Shown one piece after another: positions 1-12,024 of a DNA stretch of 64,000 nt. This DNA comes from Phallusia mammillata. Its lineage: Eukaryota > Chordata > Ascidiacea > Phlebobranchia > Ascidiidae. The notes under the pieces were generated by a model, which was not told where the DNA came from, ran no database searches, and saw nothing but the letters and a program-made list of their open reading frames with translations. The stretch spans positions 128,997 to 192,996 of the forward strand of contig QLIY01000110.1 in assembly GCA_003260075.1 (NCBI GenBank). Reading direction: 5' to 3'. Each line of letters starts with the position of its first letter. The stretch's first letter is position 1. Position numbers and translations under genes: made by a program.

Positions 1-991
1 GTTTATGTACAAACTGTGTGATAATGGAGGAGAGAAATCATGCGTTTGTTGCCATGAAATTAGAAAAGTACAACAGCAGCCAAATTCAACGAATATTCTG
101 AGTCGAATCTGCTTTGTATAACTCCCCATCCTGAAATTGTACTCATTTGTCTCAAATGCGTAAGCACAGCATATTATCGACTGAAACTACAATTCGGAAG
201 CCATGATGGGGGTAACACCGGTCACGAGTAAGTTTTACTGTACTAACTGAAGCACATGCAACCAGAAACTGCTATATATTTAGGCGTTACAGATATACAG
301 CCTACAGAAAATTTGTTGAATGGTGCTGGGGAATACTGGGAAAAATCATCAGGGCTACATTGCCAACATGCGTCGTAATCAAAGTTCGCAGTACTTTTCC
401 TTCTGACGAGTATGCTGGATTCAAGGGTCCGAAACTTGTATGATTTCGGTCAAAACATGCATAACGAGGCGTTGTAATTTCATTTGTTTGTATTATTACA
501 AAAAATGTCTGTAGGCCGTATATCTGTTTCCTCTCGAATCGCAACCATACACAGAACACACTGCAGGCATTTCTGCACACTTGAGTCTAAAAATAAGAAC
601 AATTGAACACCAAAATACTTTAACTGACTAACGTTAACAACCACCGACGACAAACGCGATCCAAAGTTCCAAACCAAGTTGGTACGAGGTGACGTCACAT
701 GACGTTTGGACAATGTGACAAAATATCCGCAAGGTGTCAGTGTTTTGAGATTTTAAACGTAAATATTTGACTAGTAACATCGATTTTTGTCATTTTAAAC
801 CTGAAATCGTGTTTATAAGAATTCAACAAACAACATATTAAAAAATAATTTTCCGGTACCGGGGCTCTTTAAAAAAAAGGGAAAACAATAAATAGTCTCT
901 AAGATTTCCATTTCTAAATTGCTTAATAAGCCGATGTTTTAGTTGTCTAAAATTCACCTAAACTTTTATCGAATAAATCTTTGTTTTTAAG
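1..991. other. Stretch upstream of the fucosyltransferase exons, no gene seen
   Basis: Open frames here are short, lack recognisable domains and look like chance. The N-terminal part of the fucosyltransferase (cytoplasmic tail, membrane anchor, stem) should lie upstream of 992. I could not find a convincing exon for it here, so it may begin before the window. Confidence 0.4.
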
Positions 992-2242
992 GGGGCAAGA
1001 CCAAATGTACGTATATTTAAGTCTGGAACCTCCGTGGCCTTTTCACAAAGATGACTTTAGCTTCGTGGACAAAGATTTCTTCAACTGGACAATGACATAC
1101 AGACGGGATTCGGATATATATTTTCCATATTTTACATTAGTAAGTAGAAAAAATCTGTTGTTTCAGTAAAACCATTTACCTTTATTCTGCTCCACTAAAA
1201 AGTGATTAGATTCTTTTCAAAAATTAAGTTTAGCGGCTAGTCGGTCATTACTTTATTAAATAAGGAGTATTTCGGATATTGGATTTTTTTACAAAATCTA
1301 AATGCAATAAACCTCGGTTAAAGGGATTCGGTTGATCCGGATCTTCGTAAACACCTGACAAAACTTGAGGTACAAAAGATTTGTAATGTGGTAAAGCTTT
1401 GACTAATCGACATCGGTTAATCCCGATCGTAGGCTAATCTGGACATTTTTTTCGTCCAAACGAATCCGGATTAACCTATGTTTACTGTCTTAACTAAATG
1501 GCAAGTTTGTTTTTAATCTTAACTGCACCTTTTATATTTGCAGCCCACTTTAATAGGTGATGATAACCAGCGTAAACTTTTTTACGGAAAAACTGCGGTC
1601 GAACAAGTGTTAAGTAAGAAAACGTCGCAGTTCACAGCTCTAGTGGCAATAGGGCGTTGCGAAGGTGGAGATGGGCCGGTCAACAGACTGAAATATGTGA
1701 AAGCTTTAGAAACATCAGGACTTCGTATTGAGAAACGTGGGGGTTGCTACAACAATATATTCCCACGTCCGTGGAACTCGGATAGTTTCAGGAGATATGC
1801 TGGGACTTTTAAGTTCTTTCTGGCCTTTGAAAATGGATATCACTGTCGAGATTATGTTACGGAAAAGGTTTGGAACAATTCCTTAAAATCTGGCACCGTG
1901 CCAGTCATATGGGGAGCACCAAAAGGGGACATTGGAAATATTTTACCACCAGGATCATATATACACACCGACGACTACGAAAGTCCAAAACAGCTAGTTA
2001 ACTATTTAAACTACTTAGACTCAAACGCAACAGCATACTCTGAGTACTTCAACTGGAGAAAAAAGGCCCCAGAGGAGGTCCTTTGGAAACGAAAAAGAGC
2101 CACAGGTTATGAAATGCTATGTGACAAGTTATGGGAAAAGAAAAAGTTTGGTAATGTTTCAAAAATCTGCCATTCGTTTAAAGATTGGTATATCAACCAA
2201 GATAATCCGGAGTGCTTTAAAATAACCGAGACAAACTGGTGA
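992..2242 (+). CDS. Alpha-1,3-fucosyltransferase, GT10 family, C-terminal part
   Basis: Two exons, 992-1139 and 1544-2242, join in phase 0 (donor GTAAGT at 1140, acceptor CAG at 1541-1543), giving about 282 residues up to TGA at 2240-2242. Exon 1 carries the region with FNWTMTYRRDSDIYFPY, typical of the family around the acceptor-side motif. Exon 2 carries the GDP-fucose-binding signature, FFLAFENGYHCRDYVTEKVW, followed by PVIWGAP and a Cys-containing tail, as in GT10 enzymes. Known role: a Golgi type II membrane enzyme moving fucose from GDP-fucose to GlcNAc in alpha-1,3 linkage (Lewis-type or core fucose). The N-terminal anchor and stem are not seen, so the model is 5' partial. The acceptor substrate cannot be told from the sequence. 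Confidence 0.9.
1300..1492. mobile_element. pogo/Tigger-like MITE in the fucosyltransferase intron
   Basis: AATAAACCTCGGTTAAAGG to GGATTAACCTATGTTTACTGT, with the family interior GGTACAAAAGATTTGTAATG and TCGACATCGGTTAATCCCG. A diverged copy. Confidence 0.65.
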
Positions 2243-2261
2243 TAATGTCATAGCATAAGCA

Positions 2262-2267
2262 AATAAA
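2262..2267 (+). promoter_or_regulatory. Polyadenylation signal of the fucosyltransferase gene
   Basis: AATAAA lies 20 bases after the stop codon at 2240-2242, a plausible short 3' UTR for a compact genome. Confidence 0.6.
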
Positions 2268-2296
2268 AGGATGCCGTGCCTGTCCTATTCGGTATG

Positions 2297-2475
2297 CAGT
2301 GGTGGGATTTAGCCGGTTCGCACCGGTTCTATAAAACCGTCTCACGGAATTTTATGAGATCAGCGAACCGGATAGCATTACTGGTTGCTGTCAATGGACT
2401 TTTGTAACAGAACCGGCTGAAAAATATGACTTTAATGATACAACCGGCTGACAAAAAATTTGAAATCCACCGCTG
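2297..2475. mobile_element. hAT-like MITE (CAGTGGTGGGATT family)
   Basis: The element begins CAGTGGTGGGATTTAGCC and ends GAAATCCACCGCTG, an inverted pair of termini with the CAGTG ends usual for hAT elements, and is about 179 bp. It holds several GAACCGG-type words and no coding sequence. The flanking octamers TCGGTATG and ACTGTATG match only in part. Close relatives lie at 29601-29780 and 63057-63225. Confidence 0.75.
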
Positions 2476-5400
2476 ACTGTATGTACTGCAAACCGCCTGA
2501 TCTGCCCCAAAGCAATGTTTCTGAAATTGGAAATCAAGGAGGTCGTTAAGAATACCTCATTCGTGTGCTGTGTATATTTCTGAGATTTTGCGGTTGTCTT
2601 TGGATTTGCTGATTTTTTGTATGTGAAGCACTCAGTAGCAGTAGAGTTTATCTGTTACTGTTTGAGAAGATGACTTTAAAAATACTACAAAGTAATTTCG
2701 GTACCTGAAGGTATATAACAGGGCTATTCAAAGAGTTTGGGTAAAGGTCTAGAAACAATAGGTAAATATTATGGAGGTCCGGACACTTCTGTCAGTAATG
2801 CAAATGTAACATATCAATGTCAATTTGAGTTGTAGCTCATGGTCAGAATCGCGGTCCAAGAAACATTCAAGTCGGATGTTTATATTAGGAAAACAAAAGC
2901 TTGAATTGGGCACTAAACATGAATTTACTCCTTACGGTGTGTAGGCCCGGAAGTTAATAAGGCCCACTGCTCGTATTTTTTAATATGCAAGTACAAATGC
3001 TTCCGTTTTGATCTAAGTTTATTATATATACGAAATTACAATGAATTGCAAAGTTTTAGACCTGTTGTGTGTATTAGTTGATACGACCAATCCAAATTTG
3101 TGTTTGTTTACAACTTATTATAGTTTTTTGATAAAACTTTGATTACAAAAATGAAAATGTTTTGTTGTCGAAATTTTTTTTCTTTTTAAGATATATCGGT
3201 ATGGGGGACATGTTAGTTTAATCGGAGCATTGTTCACTCTTGAAAAAAGAGTTACTTCAAATACATTTTAATACGGTTTTGTTTGTCAGCCATAGGTGGC
3301 AATAAGGCCAAGCAAATTTCGGCATTTTCTGTAGTGTTTTTTTTATCGTAAAAGCGACTGGTATGCATAAAAAATGCTTTTTTTTCATTTTTTAGAGCGA
3401 TGAAAGTCGTAATAGTAAGTGTTTGGAATGTGATCTTTTATTTGATTTTATTGGTGATCGACTGACAATCGTTTGTTTATGCGTTGCTGTTAGTCCGTTC
3501 AGATTAACAGTTGTATGTCTTAAATGTTATAACGTTGCTTGTTTGAGCTTTATTTTGACTGAAGCAAAGTATAAAAGAGTCTGATTGGTTTCTAGGCAAT
3601 TTAAAAAGGCGCAAAAATGTTGGGCCTAATTAACAGCATAGGTATGTATTAAGGCCAAAGTTTTATTTTTGTAAACTGTCATCTTACAAAAACAAAACTT
3701 GCAAACGTCCTCGAAGTCTGATGGATGTTTACAGTTGACCATCATGCCAAATTTGGCTTGGAACTCTTAAATGTACTTTCAGTTATACGCAATAGTTGTT
3801 TAAGGGGTCGCGCTTGGGGCAAACAACTTGCTCCGTGTTGTTTTGTTAACGTTACGCTGTCCATGGTTTCAAACCTGCTAGTTTTTAAACTTAAAAAAAT
3901 TTTTAAAAAAAAAATTAGGTAATTGATTCAACCCACCTTTAAATAACAACATAAATGTACCGACCGCTCGGTGCGCAGCAATGTTGTTGTTGTTGAGCGA
4001 TAAAAAGCAACGCTGACGAATAACAGTCAAGACGACAAGGTCAATAGCGACGGAACGGTTTTTCTGTAAACCACAAATAACATACATAAGCCATACGTAC
4101 ACATTATGACGTCATATCGATAATCGCACAATAAGCAGTTTAACAGTACACATAGATCTTAAATTAAATCCACATTAATCAGTCACATTTTACATTAAAA
4201 TTACTTCCAAATACTTCTAATAAAACCAGTTACAGTTTGGAAAAACATTAAATAACGTTAAACACAAATTGAGAACCTGAAACATACCAACTGTTCAGTA
4301 AACTGGGCTTTACTAGCACGCGGCTGGATGTTCCACAACTGACAAGTCAGCATTTTAACTATTGCTGTTAACATTAACGTTTCATTATAAACAAAAAAGA
4401 CACAAGAAATTATGATAAATTCAATTAACTTGACCGCAAACCTAGCAACTAATGCAGCTCACAAAACGTGGCGTTCAAAGCACATGCTCTCAAGCGGATG
4501 AATATTTACATACGTCACGATTAAAGGAGAGCTTAAATCAGCCATGCGAAACAATTAACCCTAAGACGTTTCAGCATTTTTATAACCTTTAGACATCATG
4601 CTTAATTAGCTCCACATAATACACTTTATTGTTAGCACATAAATATCTATAAAAAAACCCCCCCCCCCACAGATTGTAGCGGCCGTAATTTACTCAAAAT
4701 CTGTGCAGCCTGGATCTGCACCGACCGCCGCGCACTAGGGGGTTTCCTAATTTGTCACGAACGCAACACTGCCTGCCTAACGGATATAAATTTCTCATCG
4801 ATTGCACAACATCATTGGTTCTCTGTTAAACTAACAGAAACGAGTCACAATCGGCAATAATACGCACATTCAATATGGCCGATAAACTTACACTAAGAAA
4901 TACATCACGTTAAGAAAGTCAATACCTCTAACTCATACACAAACATTATCACGACATTTGACTAATACAATTTACACATTCAATTACGTACCAACTTGTT
5001 AGGAATCCAAGGCTGAGTAGCAGACACTTGACAGACTAAGACGTTTCAGCATTTTTTATAACCTTTAGCCATCATGCTTAATTAGCTCCACATAATACAC
5101 TTTAATGTTAGCACATAAATATCTATAAAAAACTACATTAGATCCACCACAAACTACAACTGCTAAAAAGTCTGCTCACAGCACAGAAAGAAACTGAAAA
5201 ACGTGGTCAGCACAAGATTGCAACACTGATGACATCACATGCATTTTTACGTTTGTGGATTTCTAACCAATCATGGCAGGCGAATTGTTACGTCACAGTA
5301 ACTGAAGTCAGATTACTGACATGAACTAGAAACAGGAAAGTAAAGCACATACAAGTCATTTCTCGCTGTAACACAAATCTGGGATTCTTGTAAAATGCAC

Positions 5401-6585
5401 AAGGCCATACAAAAGAAATATATAGCCTGCGAAAATCTTTGTCGGGTTTGAGTATGAGCAGAACTTACTAATTAAAAACAGATCATATTTGTGATTTGTG
5501 GTTAAAGGTTTGAACGGGTTAGCTTAGTCTAGATTTTTGAGAGCAATCTGTGACATTTGAAATCTTTGAAATAACAGACAGATAACAATAAACAAAAGGT
5601 TGTTTGCAGGAAGTTGTATTGATTAAATCAGAGCAAAACATTTCATATGAGGTTCAAGTAAACCTAGTATGCTTTATCGTCCAAATTGACCTTTAAAGCA
5701 ATTCACGAAATCAACAATACTGTTTTAAAAAATAACTTCAAAAATACTACAAAGTAATTATGTTGAAGAGGCAACCAGATTTTAATATGTTGTGACGTTT
5801 CGACAAAAGAAAATCCAAATGAGTGTTGTAAAATTTATTTTTTGTAATGAAATATTACGCACCCGTTAACATAGTTTATTACTTTGCATATTCTTTCAAA
5901 TTAAATTATGGGTTCAAATAACATCAATGTGATAAACTGTTTTCACACAAAAAAAAATCTTAAAGTAAGATTTAACGATAATAAACGTAAAGGTACACGT
6001 GATTGTTTTTTTAAAAACGGCCAGTCTAAGGTGTTTATTTTATTGTTTGGTGATAAACACATTTTTATAGCCTATTAAGTACAGTTTATTTACATCTTAT
6101 ACACACATAAAATACTGTTCATTTTTTTAACTCCTTTTTTAATTTTAAACTGTATTCATTCGTCATTTGTAAGTTACACCCCCCCCCCCACACATTTTTA
6201 TAGCCTATTAAGTACAGTTTATTTACATCTTATACACGCATAAAATACTGTTCATTTTTTTAACTCCTTTTTTAATTGTAAACTGTATTTATTCGTCATT
6301 TGTAAGTTACATGGTTCTGAAATGAAGTCTGTCTTCGTCTTTAAATCAAAGCAAAAAGTTTTGATGCAACGATCGTCAGCAAAATTGAACACATCATGTC
6401 AACTTTAATTCTTGAAGCTACAAAATGTTCCAAAATGTTTAAGTTACAAAACTTGCTTTAACATGTATTATATATCTATCTTATTTATACCTTAACTCAA
6501 AATGATGGCAAGAGTTTATTAAATGTTCTATACAGTTTAGAGTCATATGTAGACACTACGAAGTTTTTAATAAATAGCACAGCTT
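2476..6585. other. Intergenic region between the fucosyltransferase and LU-EGF gene A
   Basis: No convincing gene on either strand. A roughly 95-bp block at 4562-4657 recurs at 5038-5131, with a C-run at 4658-4668 right after the first copy. A 122-bp block at 6058-6178 recurs at 6190-6310 with a C-run exactly between the copies. The rest is AT-rich unique sequence. Confidence 0.6.
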
Positions 6586-9500
6586 TTAGTCTACTGTACC
6601 TGAATTACAGCCATCAGTATCGCACGTCTGGTCACAAACTTTTGTTGTCACTTCTTCAATAGTTGTTGTATTGCAGCTTTCAGTTACGGCCTCTTTACGG
6701 CAGCCTAGCGATATTGAACCGGCGATACCATGATCAGCTGTGAAAAAAACAAACAATCGTAACTATTGAATTACAAATAAACTAGATTTCCTAAAGTAAC
6801 GTCTAACAAAACAACAGACTAGCGGTTAATTTTGTGAACTCAGGTAGGCATACATAGTCTCTAGGTAAACATGGTGAAAAGTCACAAGGTATGACTGCAT
6901 GCGCGGTATTGCAGTTTTTCTATTTTGTAGGGCATTTTTATGTAAAAGAAAGAAAAAAAAACTTACTTGACATCTGTATCTTGTACACACTGCAATGGGT
7001 ATATCTAGGATCACTACAACGTGTGGCTTGCAAGTGTGTCGGGTAGTAGCATCCAAGAGAATTGACATTTGTATTCTGTGTATATTGTGCTGAGCATTGA
7101 ACACACTTTGGGCGGGCAGCTAAACAACAAATATTTGTTTGCTTAAAAACACAACTGAAACCGTTTTTGCCGATGTATTTTATGTGGCCAACACGATTGG
7201 CGTTACCAAAGTAAACACCATGACTGGTTAAGAGTCCCCCAAAAAATGAAAACAATTGCTGCTTACGCCACCCAGTGTTGCATCCAGAAGTCGAGCAGCT
7301 CTCGTGACAGCTAACTTTGTTCGCTTTGGTCCCAGGAACATTTGTACTGTCACAACCAGTAGATTTGATTTTCTCAACAGAGCAACCTCTCTTTACCATG
7401 GTTTTCTGGTCTAAGATGCATAGAGTGGTTTTGTTTAAAATCAATCGCTAACAGACCCAAATGTAAGTACATAAAAGATATATACTGAGAGAAGTTATGA
7501 TAACATGACATCGGGGTAATTTTTTTTAACAAAACGGTGTCAGTATTTTATTTCATCAGACCTTGTATATTTGCCATTGATAAGCGATAACTTGTCTTTT
7601 TATCGTAATTACTTGAAAAAAAATAATGTAGTTTGGACTTAATTAAACAAAAATGGTTTTGAAATAAAACTTACATCCTGGGTAAGATGCAGTATCGGAC
7701 TTGTCTTCAAAATACTCAACCGTTGAATAACAATATTTGGATTCAATCGGACATGAAACAGCAGTAGTAACGGAGTCGCATGATGATCCAATGGTGTCAG
7801 TGCATTGAACACACTTCAGAGCTGATGAGCTATAACCCGCTATTACAATACGCAAAATATGAAATTAATACTTCACAAAAATGTCGGGTTCAAATACATT
7901 AATCCAATTGCAAAGTAAAAGGTTGCACTACGAAGATACGCGAAGAAATTGTTATTAACGTAAGATTGCTTTTTCATTACTGTTTGCCAAACAGCCGTTT
8001 ATGAAATTTATGTTTATAGAAAATATACACTGCGCCGCTGGAGCTTGCTGCATGGAACTAGAATTTGTATCATACAAAATAAAAGAAATTTTACCCCCCC
8101 CCCAGCCGTTTATGAAATTTATGTTTATAGAAAATATACACTGCGCCGCTGCATGGAACTAGGACTTGTATCATACAAAATAAAAGAAATTTTTTCCACA
8201 ATTTTGTTGTTTCTGCCAATCAACAACTTTTGGGAGTGCATAACTTTGCTTAAAACTTTTATCTTGTTAAGTTGGGTTTAAGTAGATTGTCAAGTAGACA
8301 AAATGTTTGGTCAAGGCCTAGTACTTACGTATCCCGGTGTTGCAATTGTTCGCGTTGCAAGTTTCCGTACAAGTGTAGGCCTGCAAATAGATGCTTCGAA
8401 GATAGCTGTCTGTAGGGCTGTTAAAGCTACAAGTGTTTTGTGCATAACTACTGCATGCTCTTGTTATAAGACTTCTTGCCACCTCGCCATCTAAACCAAA
8501 AAATCATATGTTATGGTTTTGGATCAAATAATTTTGGTTTCATATTTGTTTATTGAATAAAACAACTGTTAAGCAGTGAAGTTGTGTTTTATGTATGCTG
8601 TTGCAGCCCGTGATATAATTTGTCTGTTTAGTTTATAACTTTGATTTGGTTGAGTTTTATCTGAGCAACAACTCAAAAAGTTTGACCGAAGAAAGACATG
8701 GAATATAATCCAAATGCCACGAACACAGTTTGGGTAACCTTTTCGCCACAACGTCACAAAGGGATGAGCTACTAACACCATACCTAACGGCAGACCCAAA
8801 TTTAGCTACTCAATGTGGGTCTGCGGTGAGGTATGGTTTTAGTAGCTCTTCCGACAACAAGTTCTGACGCAATGTTTAACATTGTCTACTCAACCACAAG
8901 TAAACAAAACCAGAGATCGTTTTTCTCTGATATCAGCAGCACACAAACAAACCCAGGATATGATTTAACGTAACACAACAAACGAACTGACTATTAAAAC
9001 CTTTTATCCCACTCTGTTTCTATACTAAACAAAGGATGTAAGTTATAACCGTGACTAATGTTATGATGTTGGCTAAGATAATGACTTAAAATCAAACACT
9101 TCTAAGAGTGTAATCTTGTTTGTGATATGATTAATAAGATGGTGTATAATTTCTGTTCGGTAAGCATAACGGTAAGCATATGCGGAAATCGATTGTTTTT
9201 GTTGGTTTAATATAATTGGGACTGCCGTATAATGACAAAACCTTTTTCCTGTTGTTTTAGCATGACGTTTAATTTTTTACTTTTCTCTTTAACTTTTGCG
9301 AAATATACCCCATACAAATTGAAACTGAAAAACAAAAAACAATGCACGGGGTATTGGCATGGGAAAAAATTAAAACATTGTGAAATCTTACCTACTTTTT
9401 GTCAACAAACTAGATTTGGTGACAGTGCAGTAATTCATACTGCCAGGACACAAAGTAGCAGCTGGTAGTCCACTGGCACTCTTTGCACAATTGGGATCCA

Positions 9501-12024
9501 TTTCCTCACTGCATTGCACACAAGACCGCCTCGTAGTAGACAACCCTGCTCCTGGTGAGGCTGCATTATACACATTCAAGGTTATTGCTTTTTCTATTAT
9601 ATGTCACCAATATATTCTCCAGCAAAAATTCAAAATATCTGCGAAAAACAGGCATACTGGCTGTGATTATTGCCACACTTGGAAGGTCGGTATAATGAGA
9701 ACAACTGATGGAATACAGCTTGAGTAACCTAAAACTACTAAACACTATCCAGTACCTTATAGGGGGTTAAATATTAACGTTTACATTTAACATCAGCACT
9801 CGACGTTTAAACAAGCTGCATGTCAAGTAAATGCCAACTACTGCAAAGTTTTGAGTTTGACAGCACAACCGCTTCGCAAAAGCTTGCGCTAATTGGTAGA
9901 ATGCCAAAGGCGATATAGTTCCTGTCGTTTTAGGCGCAAGATACAAAGATAGGCCAGTCAACACTTCCCACACTGGTTACTGCTTTTTTTCGCCAGCACA
10001 GTAGAAAGTCAGAATTCCTGAGCAAATACAGAAACGCGCACTACTCTTTATTTATTCATTTTTTGCTTAAGTTTAAGAGTTAAACACTTTTGGGATGTAA
10101 ATTGTGTAGGTCCATACTTACTAGTTGTAATGGAGCAATCAGCCCCAGAAGAACCTGAACTACAAACGCATTTTCCTGTTATGTAGTCACATTTCCCTTG
10201 AAGACTGGCACTGTTACAATCGGACGAACATTGCTTCATTAAACCTGTAAAATATATTTACAAATAAGTAGGCTATAAGTTGTTACAAATACATACAAGT
10301 AAGACTTATTGGAAAAGTGTTGCCCTTTAAGAGTGTTTTAGACAGGTGTATTGCAGACTATAGTAAGCTCCGGTGATGGTCTGTGTTGGGCCAGAGGTAA
10401 ATCAAAGTGTTTTGAAACAAATTTACATTTGGTTGTATCGAATGATTGATAAAGACAATAAGACAGAGGAACCACTTACGTGTTGGTTGGATGTTGCAAA
10501 CGTCAGTGTCATTGCAAGAGTAATAACAATATATGTTTGATCCCGACCAAGTACACTGAGTTGAACCCGGAATTGCAGAGGTTGTAGAATCATGGTCGTA
10601 CGACGAACTTTCACAATGGCGATATACACTTGTTATAACACCTAAGCAATATCAATAGTTTGACAAGATTTATCGGTGGCAAAAAGGAGATTAATCGACT
10701 TGTTAATTTACCGCCGATCTAATTGAAAGCTTATTTTTCTTTTATGATATATATATTTTTTTACTTGGTTTTTACACAAGACCACTTTTAAAAGTTAAAA
10801 AATTTAAAGAAAAGTTTACCAAAATTAAGGAAAATTTGACCAATAAACAAGAGGTCACGTCTGCTTACCATAGTATGTTACAATCCTGGTTCTGCAGTAG
10901 TTGTTCCAACTGGAGCAAGTTGTGTTTGAATTTTCTTCGGTCGAGTCGAAACATGTTTTGTGCAGCGACGGTTCACCTCTGTAGTATGTTTCGCTACAAG
11001 ACTTACAGGAAAGACCTTAAAGATATATAGTTTTTCTGGTTATATTTAAAAACACTTAGTATGGAAAAAGGCGTTAAAACCCCCCCCCCAGTTGATTGCA
11101 GGATTTTAGCTAGTAATGCAAAATTGCGCATAACAATGATCCAAAGACGACAAGACAAAAACCATTACGATTGTGCGCGAACAATTGCGTTGTTATACAA
11201 TAACGGCTATTGTTTAGCAAAGGACACAGACGATTCTCAATTCTACTTTGATTTAACCTGATTTAGTGGCACGCCATATAAGATTATAGAAGTACTTCAA
11301 CCTTTTCGCGGTCCCCCCAAAAATGCCTTCACAGACCCCTCCTAAAGGACCGCGGACCCCAGTTTGAGAACCGCTGCAGTAATTGAAAGCGAATTTGTTT
11401 TCCAGACGCATTTTTTTTACTTGGTTTCTGCACAAGACCACAAAAGTTGAAAAATTTAAGTAAAGGTTTACCAAAAATGAGTGAAATTTGACCAATAAAC
11501 AAGAAGTCACAAAAAGTTGCTTACCATAGTATGTATCGATTCTGGTTCTGCAGTAGTTGTCCAAACTGGAGCAAGTTGTGTTTGAATTTTCTTCGGCCGA
11601 GTCGAAACATGTTTTGTGCAGCGACGGTTCACCTCTGTAGTATGGTTCGCTACAAGTCTTACAGGATAGACCTTTGTACAACAACCAAAATATATTTAGT
11701 CATTCTGGTTATATTTAATAACACTTAGTATAAAAAAGGACGTTTCTGGATTCAACGGTTCAAGAGAAAATTTTAAACTACATCTCGATGTGCTGCAAAA
11801 CCCATGTAGTCTGTATATTTCAAATTATACAAACTGGATTATGTAAGCTTCAATAGGAAACAATAAAAAACGGCTTTGTCAAATGTACAAACTACAAAGC
11901 TGTATATATCTTTAGTGATACTTAAAATAACCCTTAATGCTCTACTATTCTATTTTAGTTTACCTTCTGTATAGCCAAACACAGCGGCTAAAGTCAGCAC
12001 CAGCATAAACGGCATACTTGTCAT
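6586..12024 (-). CDS. LU-EGF gene A: secreted protein, LU-EGF-LU-LU-LU, 477 aa
   Basis: Ten exons (12024-11964, 11671-11525, 10641-10480, 10244-10122, 9560-9396, 8490-8329, 7839-7675, 7410-7267, 7119-6967, 6737-6586) give exactly 478 codons with TAA. All nine introns are phase 1. Exon 1 encodes a signal peptide (MTSMPFMLVLTLAAVFGYTE). Exons 2+3, 5+6, 7+8 and 9+10 each make one LU (Ly6/uPAR) domain: the first half starts with C-x2-C and the second ends in the diagnostic C-x3-C-x4-CN (CNDTDVCN, CTETCNANNCN, CHESCSTSGCN, CDQTCDTDGCN). Exon 4 is an EGF-like module starting KQCSSDC. The chain ends SGTVD with no hydrophobic tail, so it is probably soluble. The exon 5 donor is taken as GTAGGT at 9395, not the GTAAGA four bases on, because only that keeps phase and matches gene B. 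Exact function unknown; extracellular binding or modulation is an inference. Confidence 0.85.
8000..8200. repeat. Duplicated intronic block joined by a C-run
   Basis: A block of roughly 100 bases around 7991-8093 recurs from about 8104, differing by a few bases. The copies are separated by the C-run at 8094-8103. It lies in an intron of LU-EGF gene A and is a probable assembly duplication. Confidence 0.7.
10869..11015 (-). other. Second copy of LU exon 2 of gene A
   Basis: This 147-nt exon has the same length, phase-1 borders and cysteine pattern as exon 2 at 11525-11671 and differs at several codons (for example SWNNYC against SLDNYC). Flanking intron sequence is duplicated too. A C-run at 11080-11089 lies between the copies. 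It could be a real alternative exon or the other haplotype left in by the assembler. I favour the second. Confidence 0.6.

Noticed and set aside
302-713. Two minus-strand open frames upstream of the fucosyltransferase
   Set aside because: Short, no motif, no support from splice sites.
9390-9396. Donor GTAAGA at 9391 for exon 5 of LU-EGF gene A
   Set aside because: It leaves two bases and puts the next exon out of frame. The GTAGGT donor four bases upstream keeps phase 1 and matches the paralogue.
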